11,719 nucleotides of DNA from positions 1 to 11,719 of the forward strand of contig JBEIHC010000090.1 of the NCBI GenBank assembly GCA_040381555.1. Direction: 5' to 3'. Below the pieces are notes generated by a model, which made no database searches, was not told the origin of the DNA, and saw nothing but the letters and a program-made list of their open reading frames with translations. Each line of letters opens with the position of its first letter. The stretch's first letter is position 1. Origin of the DNA: CANHCC01 sp040381555. Its GTDB lineage: Bacteria; Bacteroidota; Bacteroidia; J057; RFSG01. Shown here piece by piece: positions 6,502 through 11,719 of this stretch. The position numbers and the translations under genes were made by a program.

Positions 6502-8087
6502 AAAGCTCCCGAAATAATCCCCTCACTCCAGAATTTAGTTTTCAGGAAAAACTAATTGCACTGTTGCTCCTGACCATACCTGTTTTAATTGCCTATTGGC
6601 CGGTACTTTCCTATGATTTCGTCAATTGGGATGACCCTTATTATGTCTATAAAAATGATACGATAGCCAAATTAAATGGCAAAACAATCCGAACGCTATT
6701 TTCAACAGACACCATCGTCATGGGAAACTGGCATCCCTTTACGATGATTTCCTTAGCAATAGATCGGGCTATTTGGGGCTTAAATCCTATGGGCTATCAC
6801 TTAACCAATCTAATCCTTCATTTACTTAATTCAATCCTAGCTGCCTTTCTTGCTTGGAAATTATTTTCGCATAAATGGGCTGCCCTGTTTACTGGAATGG
6901 CCTTTGGGCTACATCCCTTACATATTGAATCCGTTGCTTGGATAACTGAAAGGAAAGATGTGCTCTATACTGCCTTTTTCTTTGGCTCTTGGATTACTTG
7001 GATTTATTCAGGCAATAAAAAAGTATATTATCTACTCAGTTTAATTTTATTTTCCGCTGCCTGCCTTTCTAAGGCAATGGCAGTTACGCTGCCTGTTTTA
7101 TTGCTTTTATCCGAATCTCTGCAAACCCAAAATGCTAGAATCAAAGAAACCATTCCCTATTTTATTCTGGCAATCATTTTTGGCTTGTTGGGAATTTCTG
7201 CCCAACAATCTGCCCAAGCCTTAACCTACCATTCCGGATTCAGTATTTGGGATAATGCCTGTATTGCTGGGTATAATGTGTGGTTTTATTTAGCAAAAAT
7301 ATTTTTGCCTTGGCCATTATCTGCTTTTTATCCCTATCCCGAAAAAATCGAGGGAAATTTACCCCTTGCATTTATAATTGGATTTATCGCTTCTGCTTTG
7401 GTTGTGATTTTGAGTACCATTTTATTAATTAAAAAGAAATTTAAATTGGCCTTTTTTCCTTTCGTATTTTTTGTCAGCATATTTCCAGTCATTCAGTTTA
7501 TTCCACTAGGAGAAGCAATGGCCGCAGATCGTTATACTTATTTTTCTTCCTGGCCTATTTTCTTAGGAATATTTCTGCTTCTATTCCAACAATTGCCCAA
7601 ATCAAATGGGATGCAATATGGAAGTATGGCAATACTCGGCATGCTCTGTTTAACCTGCCTCGTATTGGTCCGAAAACGCCTGCCAGTATGGCAATCAGGG
7701 GTATTATTATGGGAAAATGTAATTGAACAATATCCGAATGTGTATTTTGCTTGGAACAATCTGGGAACCCTGTATTATGAAAAACAGGAATTTGACAAAG
7801 CTATCCCAGTCTATCAAAAAGTATTGGAAATGAATCCGGATTATAAAGATGGACATAATAATCTAGGTTCCATTTTTGCCACCAGAAAATCCTATGATTC
7901 TGCCATCGTCCATTTTGAAAGAGCAGTCGAATTAGACAGTAATTATATTGCCGCTGTATTTAATTTGGGCTATGCATATGGATTAACCGGAAAGACCCAA
8001 GAAGGACTTCCTTTACTTCAAAAAGCTGCCAGAAATGGGCATACACACGCTCAGCAAATTTTAACCCAAAACAAACTCAGCTGGTAA
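6498..8087 (+). CDS. TMTC-like GT-C glycosyltransferase with short TPR arm, paralog 3
   Basis: This 529-residue paralog keeps the membrane signatures: NWDD (Asp45-Asp46), MGNWHP (75-80), HPLHIESVAWITERKD (139-154), LSKAMA (190-195), SAFYPYP (275-281) and AADRYTY (342-348). It is more divergent than the other two are from each other; for example SEGAV after the sixth or seventh helix is replaced by SAQAL. The C-terminal arm has only about three TPRs (412-445, 449-482, 483-516) against about six in the siblings, which accounts for the roughly 110-residue difference. The end of the last repeat is intact and aligns with the sibling C-termini, so this looks like loss or non-gain of internal repeats, not a broken gene. 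The stop TAA shares its last A with the ispE ATG. Confidence 0.8.
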   Translation: MKSSRNNPLTPEFSFQEKLIALLLLTIPVLIAYWPVLSYDFVNWDDPYYVYKNDTIAKLNGKTIRTLFSTDTIVMGNWHPFTMISLAIDRAIWGLNPMGYHLTNLILHLLNSILAAFLAWKLFSHKWAALFTGMAFGLHPLHIESVAWITERKDVLYTAFFFGSWITWIYSGNKKVYYLLSLILFSAACLSKAMAVTLPVLLLLSESLQTQNARIKETIPYFILAIIFGLLGISAQQSAQALTYHSGFSIWDNACIAGYNVWFYLAKIFLPWPLSAFYPYPEKIEGNLPLAFIIGFIASALVVILSTILLIKKKFKLAFFPFVFFVSIFPVIQFIPLGEAMAADRYTYFSSWPIFLGIFLLLFQQLPKSNGMQYGSMAILGMLCLTCLVLVRKRLPVWQSGVLLWENVIEQYPNVYFAWNNLGTLYYEKQEFDKAIPVYQKVLEMNPDYKDGHNNLGSIFATRKSYDSAIVHFERAVELDSNYIAAVFNLGYAYGLTGKTQEGLPLLQKAARNGHTHAQQILTQNKLSW

Positions 8088-8863
8088 TGAATCAACTTCA
8101 TTTATTTCCCAATGCGAAAATAAATCTGGGTTTACTAATCAAAGGTAAACGGGCAGATGGATATCATGAATTGCAAACAGTATTTATTCCGGCACCTTTG
8201 CAAGATGAATTAATTATTCTCGAAAATAATTCTTTACAAACTCCGGGAATTTCTATTGAAGGAATTGATTTACCCGGAATTCCAGAAGAAAATTTATGTT
8301 ATAAAGCCTGGAAACTTATTAAAAACATAGAACCCACCCTACCTGCAGTACAATTCCATTTAATTAAAAACATACCCGCTGGTGCAGGGTTAGGAGGAGG
8401 TTCGGCAGATGCAGCCTTTACACTCAAAGGCTTAGTCCAATTATTTGAATTAAAAATATCCAAAACCACTTTGCATCAATTAGCTATTCAACTGGGAGCG
8501 GATGTTCCTTTTTTTCTGGAAAATAAACCCATGCTGGCGTCCGGAATTGGAGAAATATTAGAACCGATTGAAATAAGCATTCCAGGCGAAATTAAAATTA
8601 TCACCCCCCCTATTTTTTCCGATACCAAACAAGCTTATCGCGAATTGAACTACGACAAAACCCATCCTACATTGGATTTGAAAAGTGTTCTTCAACAAGA
8701 TATTTCAGAATGGAGAAATATTCTGCCTAATGACTTTGAACCCTCTGTCTTTAAACGATATCCGGAATTGGCAATTATAAAATCAGAATTATATGATCAA
8801 GGTGCTTTGTATGCATCCTTAAGTGGCAGTGGTAGTGCAGTGTATGGCATCTTTCCTAATTAA
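8087..8863 (+). CDS. ispE: 4-diphosphocytidyl-2-C-methyl-D-erythritol kinase
   Basis: IspE phosphorylates CDP-ME at the 2-hydroxyl with ATP, the fourth enzymatic step of the MEP pathway to isoprenoid precursors, in the cytoplasm. The 258-residue sequence shows the three GHMP-kinase motifs: NAKINLGL at 9-16 with the conserved Lys11, the glycine-rich ATP loop PAGAGLGGGSADAA at 97-110, and SGSGSAVYGIF at 246-256. Asp139 in GADVPFF fits the catalytic aspartate. It is slightly shorter than the E. coli enzyme (283), as is common in Bacteroidota, with nothing essential missing. The start overlaps the preceding stop by one base (TAATG) and the next gene begins 3 bp after the stop, so it is cotranscribed with the TMTC-like genes. 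The MEP pathway feeds polyprenyl carriers, a possible but unproven functional link. Confidence 0.95.
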   Translation: MNQLHLFPNAKINLGLLIKGKRADGYHELQTVFIPAPLQDELIILENNSLQTPGISIEGIDLPGIPEENLCYKAWKLIKNIEPTLPAVQFHLIKNIPAGAGLGGGSADAAFTLKGLVQLFELKISKTTLHQLAIQLGADVPFFLENKPMLASGIGEILEPIEISIPGEIKIITPPIFSDTKQAYRELNYDKTHPTLDLKSVLQQDISEWRNILPNDFEPSVFKRYPELAIIKSELYDQGALYASLSGSGSAVYGIFPN

Positions 8864-8866
8864 AAA

Positions 8867-10579
8867 ATGAAATCATTACTGTTGGAAGTTCGTCAGTTAA
8901 GCATGGGATTTCAAGATAGAAATATCCTAAGACCAGTATTGAAAGATATTTCGTTTTCCTTATCTCCAGGGGAAACCCTTTCTATTGTAGGCGAATCCGG
9001 TTCTGGTAAATCCGTAAGTGCTTTATCCATATTAAAATTAATTCCCAGTCCTCCGGCTATTTATACTTCGGGAGAAATTCTATTTCATACAGACAACACT
9101 TCAGTAGATTTATTAAAGATTTCCAATGAATCTCTTCGATCTATTCGGGGAAAATCCATCAGCATGATATTTCAGGAACCTATGAGTTCCTTGAATCCTG
9201 TATTCACTTGTGGAGATCAGGTAACAGAAGCCATTCAACTCCATCAAAAAGTAAGTAAAAAAGAAGCTCGGGAACTCACCTTACATTGGTTTAGGGAAGT
9301 ACAATTACCGCGTGCCGAAAAATTACTCGATGCCTATCCGCATGAAATTTCCGGAGGGCAAAAACAAAGAGTCATGATTGCGATGGCCATGTGCAATCAT
9401 CCGAAAATATTAATTGCGGACGAACCGACCACTGCCTTAGATGTGACGGTGCAAAAAACCATTCTGGATTTAATGTCCGGACTCAAAGAAAAATACGGAA
9501 CCAGCATGATTTTCATCTCTCATGATCTGGGATTAGTAAAGGAGATATCGGACAGAATTCTGGTCATGTATCAGGGTGAAATCATTGAGCAAGGCACTGC
9601 TCACAATATATTTGAATCTCCTCAACGGCCCTACACACAGGGACTCATAGCCTGTAGGCCAGATCCGTCCAAATATCTGCAACGCATTCCGACTGTTGCG
9701 GATTTTATGCAAGGAACTTATACGGAAGGGACCGGGAAATTTATTCAGGAAAATGCGGAAATCAGAATTAACCGAGCCAAAGACAAATTAAATAAGACGC
9801 CTGTCTTGGAAGTAAAAAATGTAAGTGTACAATATTCAGAAAATAGTTTTTGGAAGCCGAAGCAAATTTTCAAAGCAGTAGATTCTGTTAGCTTTAATTT
9901 GTACCCCGGGGAAATATTGGGCTTGGTTGGGGAATCAGGTTGTGGCAAAACCACCCTGAGCCGGGCGATACTCCGATTGAACACTTCCTGCACTGGAGAA
10001 ATTAAATTTAAAGGATTGAATTTAGCCGAATTAAAAGAATCGGAAATTAGAAAAATCCGTCCTAAAATGCAGTTAATTTTTCAGGACCCTTATAGTGCTT
10101 TAAATCCAAGAATGAGTGCCGGTCAAGCTATTCGGGAAGTAATTCAGGTACATTTTTCTAACCTATCTAAAAATGGAATTGAAGAACGAGTGGACGAATT
10201 ATTTATCCAAACAGGACTAGATCCAATCATGCACAAAAAGCGATATCCACATGAATTTTCCGGAGGGCAAAGACAAAGAATCTGTATTGCCCGAGCATTA
10301 GCCACTCAACCCGAATTATTAATTTGTGATGAATCCGTATCAGCTTTAGATGTTTCTATTCAGGCTCAGATTCTAAATTTATTAAATGACCTAAAAGAAG
10401 TAAGGGGGTTCGCCTGCCTGTTTATTTCTCATGACTTACAGGTTGTGCGGTACATGAGTGATCGAATCATGGTGATGAAGGACGGGAAGATTGTGGAAGA
10501 AGGGATAACGGAGGAAGTGTGTCAACAACCTACTGAAGCCTACACCCAAAGCCTTTTATCTTCCATTCCTGCTTTATAG
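8867..10579 (+). CDS. ABC transporter ATP-binding protein with two fused ATPase domains (peptide/nickel importer type)
   Basis: This 570-residue cytoplasmic protein contains two complete nucleotide-binding domains, like YejF or GsiA, which energise oligopeptide-family importers. Domain 1 has Walker A GESGSGKS (42-49), Q-loop Gln103, signature ISGGQKQR (161-168), Walker B ILIADEP (181-187) and switch His219, followed by the oligopeptide-type C-terminal extension with CRPDP (263-267). Domain 2 has GESGCGKT (354-361), Gln406, FSGGQRQR (464-471), LLICDES (484-490) and His522. All catalytic residues are present in both halves, so both sites should hydrolyse ATP. No permease or substrate-binding gene lies in the window, so the partners are encoded elsewhere. 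Substrate cannot be assigned; peptides, glutathione or nickel are the family's known cargoes. The ATG is 3 bp after the ispE stop. The TAG stop lies inside a palindrome. Confidence 0.93.
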   Translation: MKSLLLEVRQLSMGFQDRNILRPVLKDISFSLSPGETLSIVGESGSGKSVSALSILKLIPSPPAIYTSGEILFHTDNTSVDLLKISNESLRSIRGKSISMIFQEPMSSLNPVFTCGDQVTEAIQLHQKVSKKEARELTLHWFREVQLPRAEKLLDAYPHEISGGQKQRVMIAMAMCNHPKILIADEPTTALDVTVQKTILDLMSGLKEKYGTSMIFISHDLGLVKEISDRILVMYQGEIIEQGTAHNIFESPQRPYTQGLIACRPDPSKYLQRIPTVADFMQGTYTEGTGKFIQENAEIRINRAKDKLNKTPVLEVKNVSVQYSENSFWKPKQIFKAVDSVSFNLYPGEILGLVGESGCGKTTLSRAILRLNTSCTGEIKFKGLNLAELKESEIRKIRPKMQLIFQDPYSALNPRMSAGQAIREVIQVHFSNLSKNGIEERVDELFIQTGLDPIMHKKRYPHEFSGGQRQRICIARALATQPELLICDESVSALDVSIQAQILNLLNDLKEVRGFACLFISHDLQVVRYMSDRIMVMKDGKIVEEGITEEVCQQPTEAYTQSLLSSIPAL

Positions 10580-10597
10580 GGTGCAGCACCCTATAAA
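10573..10597. terminator. 25-bp palindrome between convergent genes, likely bidirectional terminator
   Basis: TTTATAGGGTGC (10573-10584) and GCACCCTATAAA (10586-10597) are perfectly complementary around a central A. The left arm contains the ABC gene's TAG stop, and the right arm abuts the stop codon of the convergent T9SS gene (10598-10600). The GC core GGGTGC/GCACCC flanked by A/T pairs and the position fit a shared terminator. Neither side has a clear run of T after the stem, so intrinsic termination strength is uncertain. Confidence 0.6.
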
Positions 10598-11425
10598 TTA
10601 ATCCACCAAAATTCGCTTTGTTAGACTTTTTTCATCTTTCATCAAACGCACTAAGTAAGCGCCTTTGATTAATTGATTTGTTGGGATTCTTATACCAGAT
10701 TCAGGATTTAACAAACGAAACAATACGGCTCCTTTGTAATCGATGATTTCAATCTTTTCTACTGTACCCTCAAAATCTAGGGTTATGGCATTTCCCTGCA
10801 CAACAGGATTGGGATACAGACTAAATCCACCCAATAAATCAGTGGTTAATGCAGTTACGGGATTTCCAGAAACGGTTAAATTACCCGTGTACACAAAATC
10901 TCCACTAGTTCCTCCATCTCCATTGGCAGCATTTCCTGCTGCATAAAAGGTTACCGGCCCTAAATAAGTGGTGGGGGCTGTCCAAGTGAAATTAAAGATT
11001 TTGCTCCCTGCAGTGCTGGTCGAGGTACCGGAGGAGGTATGGGTTAAATTTCTGCGGGACGAAGGGCCATTCAGTACCTGAGAACCTGTACCAGCTGTCA
11101 AAGTACCAATACTGGCGTTGTTAGTATCTAAGGCTACCAGGTTAAATCCAAATTTGGAAGAACCAGAGTGTGTAATGGTTACACTCATATTATGGGTTTG
11201 CCCCGCATTATATCCGTTAGGTTGTGCATCGCCACTAATGACAAGAGATCCACTTCCACCTGGAGTTGAAGAATGGCAGGCTGTACAAGTCTGTTCTCCA
11301 GGAGCTCCGGAATGACCTGTTTTACCTGAGCCATTCTGGGTTTCTGTAAAACCTTGGTACGCAGATAAACTCAATATTCCAGCTAGAAGAGTAAAGAGGG
11401 CGAGTTTGGAAATAGTTTGAATCAT
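10598..11425 (-). CDS. Secreted CxxCH-containing protein with type IX secretion sorting domain
   Basis: The 275-residue precursor begins with a signal peptide (hydrophobic core at about 7-22). Residues 36-185 contain GHSGAPGEQTCTACH, with a CxxCH motif at 47-51, followed by a Gly/Ser/Thr-rich beta-sandwich-like region (FGFNLVALD, 92-100; NFTWTAP, 145-151; VTFYAAGNAANGDGG, 158-172). This pattern fits the choice-of-anchor V / reelin-like domain seen in environmental bacteria. Residues 200-275 are a type A T9SS C-terminal domain (SLYPNPV at 202-208, KGAYLVRL at 254-261, ending KRILVD), which would direct export across the outer membrane and attachment or release at the surface. CxxCH is a classical c-type heme site, but only one is present and heme binding is not established for this domain. 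The role is unknown. The gene converges on the ABC gene and has its own promoter candidate. Confidence 0.88.
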   Translation of the reverse strand: MIQTISKLALFTLLAGILSLSAYQGFTETQNGSGKTGHSGAPGEQTCTACHSSTPGGSGSLVISGDAQPNGYNAGQTHNMSVTITHSGSSKFGFNLVALDTNNASIGTLTAGTGSQVLNGPSSRRNLTHTSSGTSTSTAGSKIFNFTWTAPTTYLGPVTFYAAGNAANGDGGTSGDFVYTGNLTVSGNPVTALTTDLLGGFSLYPNPVVQGNAITLDFEGTVEKIEIIDYKGAVLFRLLNPESGIRIPTNQLIKGAYLVRLMKDEKSLTKRILVD

Positions 11426-11429
11426 AACC

Positions 11430-11461
11430 GAAAATTAGTGGAATTAGGTTTATAAAGCAAA
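11430..11461 (-). promoter_or_regulatory. Candidate Bacteroidota promoter of the T9SS cargo gene
   Basis: On the minus strand TTTG (11461-11458) is followed after 20 nt by TAATTTTC (11437-11430). These match the Bacteroidota -33 TTTG exactly and the -7 TAnnTTTG at all but its last base, with normal spacing. The -7 box ends 4 bp before the ATG at 11425, so the predicted transcript is leaderless or nearly so. The 17-bp array lies about 70 bp further upstream. Confidence 0.55.
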
Positions 11462-11531
11462 CTCTGATGAGGCTGAGTTTTGTTCCCAATTACGATTTAT
11501 TTTTTTTGGCTGACTAAATTCTTAGCTGAAT

Positions 11532-11719
11532 GGTTTACCCTAAACCGAGGTTTACCCTAAACAGAGGTTTACCCTAAACAGAGGTTTACCCTAAACCGAG
11601 GTTTACCCTAAACCGAGGTTTACCCTAAACTGATGTTTAAACTAAACAGAGGTTTACACTAAACCGAGGTTTAAACTAAACAGATGTTTACACTAAACCG
11701 AGTTTTACACTAAAACTTG
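11532..11719. repeat. 17-bp tandem array of 5-3-5 dyads, 11 units
   Basis: Eleven consecutive units with the consensus GGTTTACCCTAAACCGA start at 11532 and repeat every 17 bp; the last (11702-11719) is divergent and reaches the window edge. Each unit contains a dyad GTTTA-NNN-TAAAC, held in units 1-10 and as TTTTA-CAC-TAAAA in unit 11. Units 1-6 have CCC in the centre. Units 7-10 alternate AAC and CAC centres with AGA and CGA ends, a 34-bp higher-order period. The period is not a multiple of 3 and each unit contains stop triplets on both strands, so the array cannot encode protein. It lies upstream of the T9SS cargo gene. Confidence 0.9.

Noticed and set aside
11464..11480. CTGATGAG on the plus strand, again hammerhead-like
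   Set aside because: No GAAA follows a stem II at the required place and no pairing arms are visible.
11532..11633. CCCTAAA repeats resembling plant-type telomere DNA
   Set aside because: The true period is 17 bp, not 7, and surrounding genes are plainly bacterial; the resemblance is coincidental.

Overview
The window comes from a member of the Bacteroidota. The best evidence is the protein at 10598-11425, which ends in a type IX secretion system (T9SS) C-terminal sorting domain, a system confined to that phylum. Supporting signs are promoter-like boxes of the Bacteroidota form (TAnnTTTG, with TTTG about 20 nt upstream), the lack of clear Shine-Dalgarno sequences, and AT-leaning codons. I cannot place it below phylum. 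Nothing points to a plasmid or phage.

Layout. Positions 1-536 hold a non-coding array of 254- and 232-bp tandem units, each built from two long imperfect palindromes, with a third copy cut short. Positions 537-863 are AT-rich intergenic DNA with a 33-bp near-palindrome and a weak terminator candidate. A leftward pair follows: a small four-helix holin-like membrane protein (YvlD type, 864-1217) overlapped by radA (1214-2569). A 99-bp divergent intergenic region holds three copies of an 11-bp direct repeat. A tightly packed rightward operon then runs from 2669 to 10579: three paralogous membrane proteins with C-terminal TPR repeats resembling eukaryotic TMTC O-mannosyltransferases, then ispE, then a fused double-ATPase ABC protein of the peptide-importer type. 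Its junctions are 4-bp, 4-bp and 1-bp overlaps and one 3-bp gap. A 25-bp perfect palindrome separates it from a convergent, secreted, CxxCH-containing T9SS cargo gene. Upstream of that gene, the window ends in an 11-unit, 17-bp tandem array of small dyads.

How the genes may work together. The three TMTC-like proteins have the layout of polyprenyl-phosphate-sugar-dependent GT-C glycosyltransferases with a TPR arm, so a role in protein or cell-surface glycosylation is a reasonable inference; no donor or acceptor can be read from sequence. IspE makes an isoprenoid precursor, which would feed polyprenyl carriers, but the link may be incidental. The most unusual parts are the triple TMTC-like cluster, the left-hand palindrome array and the right-hand 17-bp array. 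No CRISPR array, transposase, integrase, tRNA or rRNA was found.
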